A stretch of 64,000 nt of DNA, taken from assembly GCA_964406155.1 (NCBI GenBank), contig CAYOQR010000024.1, positions 4,136-68,135 of the forward strand, written 5' to 3'. The translations under genes and the position numbers were made by a program. Origin of the DNA: Dongia_B sp964406155 (lineage in GTDB: Bacteria; Pseudomonadota; Alphaproteobacteria; Dongiales; Dongiaceae). This document shows positions 50,151 to 58,956 of this stretch, in pieces. The notes beneath the pieces were generated by a model. The model searched no databases and was not told the DNA's origin. It worked only from the letters and a program-made list of their open reading frames with translations. Every line of letters starts with the position of its first letter. Position 1 is the first letter of the stretch.

Positions 50151-51344
50151 CTACCGCACCAGCGGCGCGAAGATCTGCTGCGGCTGGGCGATGTCGCGCA
50201 GGGGATGGCTGCCGAGATCGCGCAGCGGCGCATCCGCCGCGCGAGCGAAATCCGCCGAGATGAGAACCGGCTCGCCGAGGCGCTTGGTCAGTTCCTGCAA
50301 TCGGGCGGCGCGATTGACCGCCGGGCCGATGACGGTGAAATCGAGCCGCGTCGGTGCACCGATATTGCCATAGGCGACCGCGCCGAGATGCAGGACCAGA
50401 CCGGATTCCAGCGGATGCTGCGCCGTCGCCCGCCTTTCGGCATTGAGGTCGCCCATGATCCGGGAGAAGGCCTCGGCGGCGGCCAGGGCCTGGCGGCAGG
50501 CATTGCGGCTGCCTTCGTGATCCAGCGCGGGAAAGATCGCCAGGACGGCATCGCCGATGAATTTCAGCACCTCGCCGCCATGGCTGTCGATTTCGGCGAC
50601 CATGGGTTTCAGCCAGGTATTCAGCCCGGCGATCACCTCGTCGATCGGCGTGTCCTCGGAGAAGCGGGTGAAGCCCCGGAGGTCGGCGAGCCAGATCGCC
50701 GCTTCGATATGCTCCACCTGGCCAAGCTCGATCTGGCCTTCGATGATGCGCCGGCCGGTGCGCGGGCCGATATAGGTGTCCAGGAGATCGATGCCGATGC
50801 GGCGCAGCACATGGCGCTCGGCATAGGGGCCGAACATCTGGGCGGCGAGATAGAGACCGGCCAGTTCCGTCTCGCTGAACCCGTCCGGCTGCGTCGTCGC
50901 GAAGGAGATGACGGCACTGCGCTGCTTGTCGAGGAAGGGCAGGGGGATCATGTAATAATCCGTGGCGCCTTCCTCGCGCAGCTCCTCCATGAGCGGCATC
51001 TCGGGGCTCGGGCAATCGAGGCGCCGGCGGAAAGGCTGGTCGGTCTGATCGACCACCCAGGTCGGGCTGTTGAGATATTGGGCGGATTGCGCGATGCCGG
51101 CACGTGCTGCCGCCCGCATCGTCAAATTCTCGTCCTTCCAGATCAGCAGCCAGCCCATCTGTTCGGGATGCAGCACCTCCAGCCCGAGCTGGCCGCGCCA
51201 GATCGGCAGGCCGCGCCGGCCCAGTTCCGCGCAGAAAGCGGGAAAGAGCTCACTCAGCCGGGGGTACTCGCGTGCCGCCGTGACCAGCCAATGCCCCAGG
51301 CCATCGCAGGCGGCGGTGGTCGCGGCGGGATGCGGGTCGGACAT
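50151..51344 (-). CDS. Class III adenylate/guanylate cyclase
   Basis: The 397-residue soluble protein starts at ATG 51344, with GGAG upstream. The amino half (about 1-210) is an unassigned sensor-like domain with GWLLIWKDENL and PLPFLDKQRSAVISFA. The catalytic domain has metal-binding Asp in AAIWLADLRGFTRFSE and in GGEVLKFIGDAVLAIF, with the substrate-selecting Lys in LKFIGD. The transition-state Asn/Arg are in IGPAVNRAARLQ. It is typical of rhizobial-type cyclases that make cAMP. No membrane segment is visible. Confidence 0.88.
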   Translation of the reverse strand: MSDPHPAATTAACDGLGHWLVTAAREYPRLSELFPAFCAELGRRGLPIWRGQLGLEVLHPEQMGWLLIWKDENLTMRAAARAGIAQSAQYLNSPTWVVDQTDQPFRRRLDCPSPEMPLMEELREEGATDYYMIPLPFLDKQRSAVISFATTQPDGFSETELAGLYLAAQMFGPYAERHVLRRIGIDLLDTYIGPRTGRRIIEGQIELGQVEHIEAAIWLADLRGFTRFSEDTPIDEVIAGLNTWLKPMVAEIDSHGGEVLKFIGDAVLAIFPALDHEGSRNACRQALAAAEAFSRIMGDLNAERRATAQHPLESGLVLHLGAVAYGNIGAPTRLDFTVIGPAVNRAARLQELTKRLGEPVLISADFARAADAPLRDLGSHPLRDIAQPQQIFAPLVR

Positions 51345-51512
51345 GCGGGGCTCCGATATTGACGGTATGGAGATCATCCGCCGTATCGTGCGGACAGATC
51401 GACTGTAACACACGAACCGCAACGCTGGCAGGGATCGTCATCCGTGCGGCGTGTCGCCTCTGCCGCATACCGGTGAGCGGTGCGATATCTCCGGTATCGA
51501 CTAAGGGACGGC

Positions 51513-51554
51513 GATGGGACCGGAGCGATGGGACTGGAGCGATGGGACTGGAGC
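51513..51554. repeat. 14-bp tandem array
   Basis: Three copies of GATGGGACTGGAGC (first with one change) lie at 51513-51526, 51527-51540 and 51541-51554, immediately after the cupin gene's stop on its 3' side. Confidence 0.85.
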
Positions 51555-51572
51555 AATGAAACCGGGGCGCCC

Positions 51573-52061
51573 TCAATAGGGCGTCCCGTCCTTGTGGAGA
51601 TAGACAGAGTTGTTCGGATCGCCCTTGATCCGCCAGACCATGTCGATGTCCGGATAGTCCCCCTCATCGCCCGGCATGCGGTCGCCGATCTCCAGATACA
51701 GCGCATCCCGATCGCTGCGGTTGACGAGGTGATGGCCGTCGGGCTTGCCGGCCGGGAAGCCGGCGGCCATTCCCGGCGTCAGCACTTGTTCACCGGCATC
51801 GGTCACGAGCACGAGTTCACCCTGTAGCAGGAAGACGAACTCGTCTTGCTTGGTGTGCCAATGGCGAAGGGCGGAGGCGACACCCGGCGGCAGGCGCACG
51901 AGGTTGACGCCGAAATTCTTGAGCCCCGTCGCATCGCCGAGCCGGCGTCGCTCCAGCCCGGCGACAGAGACCTGGAATTGCGGCGGGTAATCGGATTCAG
52001 TCCGGAGCGCCACTGTCGCCGGATCGAGCGCCGGAAGCTGCAGTTGTTTCCCGTCGGTCAT
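51573..52061 (-). CDS. Cupin-domain protein
   Basis: The 162-residue protein starts at ATG 52061, with GGGAGG upstream. The single cupin has the metal-binding blocks LRHWHTKQDEFVFLLQGELV and FPAGKPDGHHLVNRSD, with three His and one Glu as expected. LKNFGVNLVRLPPGVAS precedes them. The acidic tail MPGDEGDYPDIDMVW recurs in family members of unknown role. Possible roles include a dioxygenase, isomerase or ligand-binding protein. Confidence 0.85.
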   Translation of the reverse strand: MTDGKQLQLPALDPATVALRTESDYPPQFQVSVAGLERRRLGDATGLKNFGVNLVRLPPGVASALRHWHTKQDEFVFLLQGELVLVTDAGEQVLTPGMAAGFPAGKPDGHHLVNRSDRDALYLEIGDRMPGDEGDYPDIDMVWRIKGDPNNSVYLHKDGTPY

Positions 52062-52232
52062 AACGATTTCCTCCCCGATCTCTCTTGAATAATCAGGCCG
52101 TGTTGAAAGCCAATCGACCGCCTGGCTGTCCGCGAAAGAGCAGACATACACCGGAACGCCCGGCTTGTCGCCGCATGGGGCGCTCACATTCGGGCGTCAT
52201 CGCCAGACTCGCATAATCTCTCACACACACTC

Positions 52233-52560
52233 CTTTGTCATTGCCGGACCTGCTCTCGGGCTTGACCCGAGGATTGACCCCGCAATCCGCGATAGATACC
52301 ACGCGCGGCTTTTGCCATGGACCCCCGGGTCAAGCCCGGGGGTGACAAATGAATGGATGAGAGGATCGCGCGATGCCAACAACGGCACATCCTCTCAACG
52401 GCGCATCCTCTTTGGCTTCGCAAAACGCGTACATCCTTTCGCTTGTCATTGCCGGGCTTGACCCGGCAATCCATGGTGGATGCCATACACGGCTTTTGCC
52501 ATGGACCCTCGCTGACGAAGGTCAGCCACGCAGGCGGGGTCATGCCCGAGGATGACAAAA
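52233..52560. repeat. Two tandem B repeats, second with a variant D in its right hairpin
   Basis: B1 (52233-52353) is complete with an extra CTCGGGCTTGACCCGAGG hairpin. B2 (52442-52560) has a normal left hairpin. In its right hairpin the loop holds GCTGACGAAGGTCAGC plus CACGCAGGC (52511-52535), which aligns to the reverse of module D. No gene is supported over 52062-52594. Confidence 0.8.
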
Positions 52561-52594
52561 GAGCGTGCCGAATGAGCAGGTGCGAGGCTCGCCG

Positions 52595-53086
52595 CTAGGA
52601 GCGGTCGTCCTGAAACTGTACGGAATAGGGCTCGATGGCGCCGAAATCTTCGATGGCGATGAACTGAGCGACGGTCTCGCCGCTCCGCCGCAGCGGGAAG
52701 ATGCCGAATTCATAGGTGAAGTCGCCGCCGCTCTTGGTCGGTGCCGTGGTCTGGCCATAGACCGGGATGCGGCGATCGTGGCAGAGGCGGTAATGGCCGT
52801 GCCAGTCCTCGTCGATCTCCGGGCGCAGCACCTCGTCGAGATAGCGGCCGGTGAAATCGAAACCCGTGGTGCGGGTGATCCGCGTTCCGACCAGGCGGTA
52901 GCGGACGCGAAACGGATTGAAGCTCGGTTCCGAGATCAGGATGTTCGGCAGGAGCAGCTTGAGATCCGCCGGGTCCAGGTCTCCCCGGTCCGGCACTTCC
53001 CGGCTGCCGCGCAGGCTGTGCCAGTAGTCGTGCAAGCGCAGGACCAAGGGGGAATTGCTGCGCTCGATTTCAAGCCAATGGGACAT
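52595..53086 (-). CDS. PAS-domain protein (PAS_5-like)
   Basis: The 163-residue protein opens NSPLVLRLHDYWHSLRGSRE then LKLLLPNILISEPS, the opening of the PAS_5 family. It continues VRYRLVGTRITRTTGFDFTG, YLDEVLRP and EFGIFPLRRSGETVAQFIAI. It is a stand-alone sensor domain without output module, common in alphaproteobacteria. The ligand and partner are unknown. Confidence 0.8.
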   Translation of the reverse strand: MSHWLEIERSNSPLVLRLHDYWHSLRGSREVPDRGDLDPADLKLLLPNILISEPSFNPFRVRYRLVGTRITRTTGFDFTGRYLDEVLRPEIDEDWHGHYRLCHDRRIPVYGQTTAPTKSGGDFTYEFGIFPLRRSGETVAQFIAIEDFGAIEPYSVQFQDDRS

Positions 53087-53449
53087 CGATTGTCGAAAAT
53101 GCGCGTTCTGTAAGACTTTTAGCGGATGTAACGTGGCTGCGACGGGCGGCCTCGGACCGGACCATATAGAAGCGCAGGCGTCGATAAAAGCCCGATAGCG
53201 GCATATTCCGGCGTTCAGCCGCGCATTGATGGGAATTGAGGTTGTCTATTTTCGGTATATTTGCCTAAAATTTACAGGCTTATCCCCTTCTCTCAAAAAC
53301 AACAGAATCGTGGATCAGCTAGAAACACGGTCAATGCGGAGGCGGGTTTCCCGTATTAGGGAGTCTCGCCGGGCAATACGACGGCCAGGCAGCATGAAGA
53401 GACGTACCTCAATTTGAATTTCCGCTCACGTCCTCTGGCGGATGTTCCT
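53087..53449. other. Intergenic stretch, no convincing gene
   Basis: A 63-codon plus frame (53226-53417) lies in AT-rich sequence and has no resemblance or clear ribosome site. The AT-rich patch GGTTGTCTATTTTCGGTATA near 53238-53262 may hold a promoter. Confidence 0.4.
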
Positions 53450-54010
53450 TCAGTCGTCGCCAATCGACCGAATGACCCGTGCCGGATTCCCTCCGACAAG
53501 GGTATTCGGAGGAACGTTCCTGGTGACGACCGAACCCGCTGCGACGACGGAGTTCTCGCCTATTGTGACCCCGCCGACAATCGTCGCGCCGGCTGCGATC
53601 CAGACGTTTCTCTCAATCACGATGGGCTTTCCGATTGTCACGGCGCGGCGCTGCGAAGGTCCAAGCGGATGGCTCGTCGTAATGATGTTCACGTTCGGCC
53701 CGATCATCACATCGTCCCCGATGTCGAGGCCGCCAAGATCATAGAACGTGCAGTTCTGATTTATGAAGACATTGTGCCCCACGCGGATTTCGTCCCCGCC
53801 GGCCGTATAAAATGGCGGGATCAGTAAAAAGCTCTCATCTACCTTTTTACCGATGAGTTCGCTGAACAAGGTCCGAATTTCGTCGGCATCGTCGAACGTC
53901 AAACGGTTAAGCGCGGCGGTGATCGCCATTGCTCGTTTGACGTTTGCCAACATGGCCGCTGATTCCGGCGTCCTGCTGTAGATTATCTTGGTGCCGTCCT
54001 CATTCGACAT
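53450..54010 (-). CDS. Sugar O-acetyltransferase (LacA/NodL/Maa family)
   Basis: The 186-residue protein has the Maa amino domain (RAMAITAALNRLTFDDADEI, FSELIGKKVDESFLLIPPFY). The left-handed beta-helix follows with hexapeptide repeats: VGHNVFINQNCTFYDLGGLD, IGDDVMIGPNVNI, VIERNVWIAAGATIVGGVTI. The catalytic His lies in TSHPLGPSQRR. It acetylates a sugar or polysaccharide unit. It is less GC-rich than its neighbours and sits apart from any polysaccharide cluster, so recent acquisition is possible. Confidence 0.88.
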   Translation of the reverse strand: MSNEDGTKIIYSRTPESAAMLANVKRAMAITAALNRLTFDDADEIRTLFSELIGKKVDESFLLIPPFYTAGGDEIRVGHNVFINQNCTFYDLGGLDIGDDVMIGPNVNIITTSHPLGPSQRRAVTIGKPIVIERNVWIAAGATIVGGVTIGENSVVAAGSVVTRNVPPNTLVGGNPARVIRSIGDD

Positions 54011-54226
54011 TCGTTATTTGCCTCAGCCTATTGTCGAGCGTGTGTTCCGGCGCACCAGGGCGGCGCCGAGATTCACCAAGTGTAGCCGCAAAGCGAACAT
54101 GCCGGAATCCACCCAATCCTGAAGTTCAAATTGAGAAACGACCAGCACGCCTGATCGCAGCGATTCGGGGCCTGCTCCGACCAATGTTGATAGGCATTTT
54201 TGAGTGAAAGAGATCAGCTTGAAAAT

Positions 54227-54937
54227 TCAAGGGGTTTTGTCGGATCTGCAGGCAGCGAGAAAGAAGGCCACGCTGCTGGCGACATGCGGCCTGATCCCCG
54301 CTCGCAGCGTTTTCAGTTTCTCGCCGAACAGCGCATGTTTCAGGGGAGGCCAGAAAACCAGATCGAAGAAAAAGCGCGCCGTCGTCGCGAGGCGTGGCGG
54401 GCTGAAAGCGGGCAGGGCGCCGGTCGTGTCGTCGGTCTGCGTGGCTTCGGTCAGGAGCCGCATGCCGGCCTGAACGCCGCGTTCATGCGCCATCTGATGC
54501 ACGCTGCCCGCCAGGTCCGGGAAGCGGGTTGCCTCGGAGATGACAAGCCGCATGAGGCCGACGGTATCGGCCACCAGGGCGCCGCGCAGGAAGGTGACAC
54601 CCAGATCGATGAGGCGTTCCTCGAGATCGGCACCGGCGGGCACATGTGTCTCGATACTCGTGACCCTGGCGACATTGCGCAACACGACCGCGACGAAGAG
54701 GGCTTCCTTATCGGGATAGCGGGCATAGATCGTCGGCTTGCCGGCGCGGGCGCGGGCGGCGATCGCCTCCATCCGGGCACCGGCGAGGCCATGTTCCAGG
54801 AAAGCCTGATGGGCGGCGGCCAGGATGCGGGCATCGACTTCTCCGGCGCGGTCGCGCGGGGGGCGCCCGGTTCGGACAGTATCCGGACAGGCTGCGTCCA
54901 GTTTGACGGGAAGCTTGCGTTTCGCTTGAACGTTCAT
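54227..54937 (-). CDS. TetR family regulator divergent from emrAB
   Basis: The protein of about 236 residues starts at ATG 54937, or at 54973. A basic head of about 30 residues precedes the helix-turn-helix ARILAAAHQAFLEHGLAGAR, then ARARAGKPTIYARYPDKEAL. The effector part includes VTFLRGALVADTVGLMRLVI, typical of AcrR-like repressors of drug pumps. A perfect 24-bp palindrome lies between it and the divergent HlyD/EmrA gene. Repression of emrAB and autorepression are the obvious model. Confidence 0.85.
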   Translation of the reverse strand: MNVQAKRKLPVKLDAACPDTVRTGRPPRDRAGEVDARILAAAHQAFLEHGLAGARMEAIAARARAGKPTIYARYPDKEALFVAVVLRNVARVTSIETHVPAGADLEERLIDLGVTFLRGALVADTVGLMRLVISEATRFPDLAGSVHQMAHERGVQAGMRLLTEATQTDDTTGALPAFSPPRLATTARFFFDLVFWPPLKHALFGEKLKTLRAGIRPHVASSVAFFLAACRSDKTP

Positions 54938-55059
54938 ATCGGCCTGACGATTCCACGCCTGATGATTCCGCAATGGCCTGGCGTCACCGCATTGCCACAG
55001 CGGGGTAAAACATTTTTGCCACTTCCTTGATTCTATCGCGAGCCGTACCTACCGTAAAG

Positions 55060-55083
55060 AAACGAAACGGAACCGTTTCGTTT
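55060..55083. promoter_or_regulatory. TetR operator AAACGAAACGG-AA-CCGTTTCGTTT
   Basis: Perfect 11-base arms with a 2-base centre lie 67 bases before the emrA-like start and 123 bases before the TetR start. The direct GAAACG motif inside each arm resembles other TetR pump operators. Confidence 0.85.
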
Positions 55084-55149
55084 TATTTTAGGATGCTGCT
55101 AATATGCCTAACGGCAGTGTTCTCATCGCTGTCGACGGGAGATTGAGCG

Positions 55150-56388
55150 ATGCTGGAAGATCTGGAACGCCAGCCCGGTGAACATGAACCCAGTGAACAT
55201 GAACCCAGTGAACATGGCCCCGGTGAACATCCCGGCGATCGTCAGGCGGACGATGCGGGTATTCCCCCGACGGACAACCGGAGCATGGAAGCGGCGGTGG
55301 AGACGGAGGGGCCGGCGCGGCGCAAGGGATTTCTGCGGCGCCATCCGCTCGGCACATCGATCGGCCTCCTGCTGCTGCTGATCGCCGGCGGCGTCGGTTA
55401 TCTCTATTGGGACTATGCCGCACATTTCGAAACAACCGACGATGCCTTCGTCTCGGCGCGGCAATTCGCCATCGCGCCGAAAGTGTCCGGCTATATCACC
55501 GCCGTGCCCGTCACCGACAACCAGCACGTCGCCGCCGGCGATGTGATCGCGCGCATCGATGACCGCGATTACAAGACCGCGCTCGCCGAGGCGCAGGCCC
55601 AGGTGGATGTGGCGCAGGCCAATATCGAGAATGTCGATTCCCAGATCGGCGTCCAGGAGGCGCAGATCAGCGCCGGCAACGCCCAGGTCGAGCAGGCCCA
55701 GGCGGGGCTCATCTTCGCCCAGCAGCAGAACGCGCGCTATCGCGATTTGGCACTCAAGGGCTCGGGCAGCGTCCAGAACGAACAGCAATACAGCTCTCAG
55801 CTTCATCAGCAGGAAGCCGGCTTCGCCAGCGCGCAAGCGAGCCTGAAGGTGGCGCAGCGGCAGCTCGCGGCGCTGCAGGCCCAGCGTGCCAGCGCTACCG
55901 CGACGCTGGCGCAGATGCAGGCCCAGCGCGACGAGGCGCAGCTCAATCTCTCCTATACGACGGTCACGGCGGCCCAGCCGGGGCGTGTCGTCAATCTCGG
56001 CGCCGCCGTCGGCCAGTTCGCCCAGGCCGGCACGGCGCTCACGATGTTCGTCCCCGACGACATCTGGGTTGCCGCGAATTACAAGGAGACCGAGCTTGAC
56101 GCCATCCGGCCGGGGCAGGCGGCGACATTGTCGATCGACGCCTATCCGGAACGCAAGATCCGGGGACATGTCGACAGCGTTCAGCCCGGATCGGGCGCCG
56201 CTTTCTCGGTGCTGCCGCCGCAGAACGCCACCGGCAATTACGTGAAGATCGTGCAGCGCGTTCCCGTCAAGATCGTCATGGACAATCCGCCGGCCGATGT
56301 CGCCCTGGGTCCCGGCATGTCGGTGGTGCCCACCGTGCGGATCAATCCCAATCCGTCGCTTTATGAGCGGCTGAGGGCCTGGCTGTGA
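55150..56388 (+). CDS. emrA: Membrane-fusion protein, EmrA/HlyD type
   Basis: The 412-residue protein has a cytoplasmic head containing an EHEPS pentapeptide array (15-bp units, 55174-55233). One helix follows near residues 72-92 (LGTSIGLLLLLIAGGVGYLY), then the first half of a lipoyl domain (TDDAFVSARQFAIAPKVSGY). A long Gln/Ala-rich coiled coil comes next, and the second lipoyl half with beta-barrel (YTTVTAAQPGRVVNLGAAVG, VPDDIWVAANYKETELDAIR). It links the EmrB pump to an outer-membrane channel. The next gene overlaps its stop, so they are coupled. Confidence 0.9.
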   Translation: MLEDLERQPGEHEPSEHEPSEHGPGEHPGDRQADDAGIPPTDNRSMEAAVETEGPARRKGFLRRHPLGTSIGLLLLLIAGGVGYLYWDYAAHFETTDDAFVSARQFAIAPKVSGYITAVPVTDNQHVAAGDVIARIDDRDYKTALAEAQAQVDVAQANIENVDSQIGVQEAQISAGNAQVEQAQAGLIFAQQQNARYRDLALKGSGSVQNEQQYSSQLHQQEAGFASAQASLKVAQRQLAALQAQRASATATLAQMQAQRDEAQLNLSYTTVTAAQPGRVVNLGAAVGQFAQAGTALTMFVPDDIWVAANYKETELDAIRPGQAATLSIDAYPERKIRGHVDSVQPGSGAAFSVLPPQNATGNYVKIVQRVPVKIVMDNPPADVALGPGMSVVPTVRINPNPSLYERLRAWL

Positions 56389-57989
56389 GCAGGTCGACGG
56401 CCGTCGCGGCGCCTGCATCCGGCGCCGTGCCCGCTGCCGCCGAGGGCGCGCCCTGGATCCTCGCGATCCTGGTTGCCCTGGCGAGCTTCATGGAGGTGCT
56501 CGACACCACCATCGCCAATGTGGCGCTGCCTTATGTCGCCGGCGATATGGGGGTGAGCCAGGACGAATCCTCCTGGGTCGTGACGACCTATCTGGTCGCC
56601 AATGCGGTCATCCTGACGGCCAGCAGCTTTCTCGCCCGCATGCTGGGCCGCAAGAGATTCTTCCTCATCTGCCTGGCGGCCTTCACCATCAGTTCGGTGT
56701 TGTGCGGCTTTGCCTGGAACCTGGATGCGCTGCTGACCTTCCGCATTCTTCAGGGGCTCGGCGGCGGCGGCATGGTGCCGGTGGCACAATCGATCCTCGC
56801 GGATTCCTTCCCGCCGTCCCGGCGCGGCCAGGCTTTCGCGCTCTTCGGCATCGCCGTCGTCGTGGCGCCGGTGGTCGGACCGACGCTCGGCGGCTGGCTG
56901 GCCGATAATCTTTCCTGGCGCTGGTGCTTCCTGATCAACGGCCCGGTCGGCGTGGCGACGATCGCGCTGATCTCCAGCATCCTGCACGAAGCGGCGCCGG
57001 GAAAGTCCGGGGGCAAGAGCGGGAAGAACAGCTTCGACCTGATCGGCTTCCTGCTGGTCGCGACCTTCCTCGGCAGCCTGGAGATCATGCTGGACCGGGG
57101 CGTCGAGGATGACTGGTTCGGCTCGCCCTTCATCATTCGCGCCGCTGTCATCTGCGCGTCCGCCTTCGTCTTGATGATCCCTTGGGAAATGAGCCGGGCC
57201 AATCCGATGATCGATCTGCGGATGGTGGCGACGCGGCAATTCGGCACCTGCTTTTTCGTCATGCTGGCGGTCGGCATCATTCTGCTGGGCACCACCCAAT
57301 CCTTGCCCCAGCTCGTGCAGGATGATTTCGGCTATACCGCGACCCAGGCCGGGCTCGTCCTGTCGCCGGGCGGTATCGTCGCCATGGCGATGATGTTCAT
57401 CACCGGCCGGCTGACCACCAAAGTGCAGCCGAAATATCTGATCTGTGTCGGCGCGATCATCACCGCGTTCTCGATGTATCAATTGACCAATATCTATGCG
57501 GATATCGGCTTCTGGTTCTTCGCGAAGTCGCGCATGCTGCTCAGCATCGGCATTTCCCTGATCTTCCTGCCGATCATGAGTGCGTCCTATAGCGGCATTC
57601 CGAGGGACAAGACCGATCAGGCCTCGGCGCTGATCAACGCGGCGCGCAATACCGGCGGCTCGATCGGCATCTCCATCGCAGCCAATATCCTGGCGCATCG
57701 CGGACAGTTTCATCAGAACCGTCTGGTTGAGAGTCTCATTCCCTCCAGCCCGCAATACCAGTCCAGCCTGCAGCAGATCACCGCTTATTTCACGGGGCAG
57801 GGCAGCGCGCCATCCCTGGCTCATCAACAGGCGATCGGCTGGATCGGACAGGCCGTGCAGGCGCAATCCTCCTTGCTCTCCTATATCGACGCCTATTGGG
57901 TCCTGGCCATGATCGCGTTTGCCGCCGTGCCGATGGCGCTCTCCTTGAGCAAGGTGCAGCTCGGCGGACCGGCGCCCAGCGCCCATTAA
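56385..57989 (+). CDS. emrB: Drug:H+ antiporter, EmrB/DHA2 type
   Basis: The 534-residue protein starts at GTG 56385, overlapping the emrA stop. Fourteen hydrophobic helices are visible. Motif blocks are FMEVLDTTIANVALPYVAGD, SSWVVTTYLVANAVILTASS, LGRKRFFLICLAAF and GVVGPTLGG-like VVAPVVGPTLGGWL. The end has the EmrB pattern SYIDAYWVLAMIAFAAVPMA. With the fusion protein it exports hydrophobic drugs or acids. No TolC gene is in the window. Confidence 0.92.
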   Translation: MSRSTAVAAPASGAVPAAAEGAPWILAILVALASFMEVLDTTIANVALPYVAGDMGVSQDESSWVVTTYLVANAVILTASSFLARMLGRKRFFLICLAAFTISSVLCGFAWNLDALLTFRILQGLGGGGMVPVAQSILADSFPPSRRGQAFALFGIAVVVAPVVGPTLGGWLADNLSWRWCFLINGPVGVATIALISSILHEAAPGKSGGKSGKNSFDLIGFLLVATFLGSLEIMLDRGVEDDWFGSPFIIRAAVICASAFVLMIPWEMSRANPMIDLRMVATRQFGTCFFVMLAVGIILLGTTQSLPQLVQDDFGYTATQAGLVLSPGGIVAMAMMFITGRLTTKVQPKYLICVGAIITAFSMYQLTNIYADIGFWFFAKSRMLLSIGISLIFLPIMSASYSGIPRDKTDQASALINAARNTGGSIGISIAANILAHRGQFHQNRLVESLIPSSPQYQSSLQQITAYFTGQGSAPSLAHQQAIGWIGQAVQAQSSLLSYIDAYWVLAMIAFAAVPMALSLSKVQLGGPAPSAH

Positions 57990-58227
57990 CGTCAGGGCAC
58001 ATTGACTCACGCCAGGGAGCCACGACAGGCGTCTGGATCCGCTTTTCAATGAGCAGGCGGGTCCGGAGATGAAAACTCCCTGCTGCTGATGGCGAGTTTG
58101 GTGGAACAGCTCGATCAGCTCGCCGAGGGGATCTCCGAAGAATTCGCTAGTCCGTTGGGGCGGGTCACGATATCGTTGCGGAACCTTATAATCTGGTGTT
58201 CGCTTTGATATGCGTTGGTAAGCTGGG
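57990..58227. other. Intergenic stretch with a possible decayed VOC-type fragment
   Basis: The minus strand around 58095-58160 reads FFGDPLGELIELFHQ, similar to the last strand of VOC/glyoxalase proteins, but only about 15 codons resemble it. The rest of the stretch shows nothing. Confidence 0.3.
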
Positions 58228-58926
58228 ATGAACGATTTTGCCGACGCATTTTGGAAGGCCGCCAGCCTTATCGGCCATATAGATGCCGAACTGCGTGAGA
58301 TCGTTTTCCTTTCGCTTGGCGTCAGCCTGACGGCGAGTTTTTTCGCTTTCGCGATTGGGGCGCCTTTCGGCACGGCCCTGGCCATTTACCGCATCCGCGG
58401 GCAGGGTGTGTTGATCGTTATCGCCAACGCATTGCTCGGATTGCCCCCCGTCGTTGTCGGTCTTGCCGTTTACCTCTTGCTGTCGCGATCGGGACCACTG
58501 GGGTCGCTCGGCATTCTGTTCACGCCGACAGCCATGGTCATCGCCCAGGCGATCCTCGGTATGCCAATCGTCATTGCGCTCGTTCACCGAATGATGGTGG
58601 ACGTATGGGCCAGTTACGGCGATGCCTTCCTGGTCGATGGAGCCTCACGCCCACGTGCCGCGTTGTCGCTTATGTGTATCACCCGCGAGGGGATGCTGAC
58701 GGCGTTTCTCGCCGCTTTTGGCCGGGCGATCAGCGAGGTGGGCGCGATCATCATCGTCGGCGGCAATGTGAGGGATTACACACGTACGATGACGACGGCC
58801 ATCGCGCTGGAGACGAGCAAGGGAGATTTGAGCTTCGCGCTTGCCCTGGGCATCATTCTTGTGATCCTGTCGATGACCGTGAGTGCGTTGAGTTTTATCT
58901 TGGGGCGGCTCCTGACGGGCCGCTGA
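58228..58926 (+). CDS. tupB: Tungstate ABC transporter permease, TupB
   Basis: The 232-residue permease has five to six helices and the molybdate/tungstate-type loop DAFLVDGASRPRAALSLMCI then GRAISEVGAIIIVGGNVRDY. The ISEVGA segment and GNVRDYTRTMTTAIALETSKGD are TupB-specific features. It is followed 30 bases later by tupA. The ribosome site is weak. A tupC ATPase gene, normally downstream of tupB, is missing. Confidence 0.88.
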   Translation: MNDFADAFWKAASLIGHIDAELREIVFLSLGVSLTASFFAFAIGAPFGTALAIYRIRGQGVLIVIANALLGLPPVVVGLAVYLLLSRSGPLGSLGILFTPTAMVIAQAILGMPIVIALVHRMMVDVWASYGDAFLVDGASRPRAALSLMCITREGMLTAFLAAFGRAISEVGAIIIVGGNVRDYTRTMTTAIALETSKGDLSFALALGIILVILSMTVSALSFILGRLLTGR

Positions 58927-58956
58927 AATCTAAAGAGATCGCAGGGGAGGCCTTAC

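Noticed and set aside
58095..58160. VOC/glyoxalase gene remnant on the minus strand
   Set aside because: Only about 15 codons resemble the family, which is too short to call a pseudogene.
56361..58385. Minus-strand frame of 674 codons over emrB
   Set aside because: It is antisense to a clear EmrB gene, with shadow-like composition and no family resemblance except about 15 VOC-like codons near 58100-58160.
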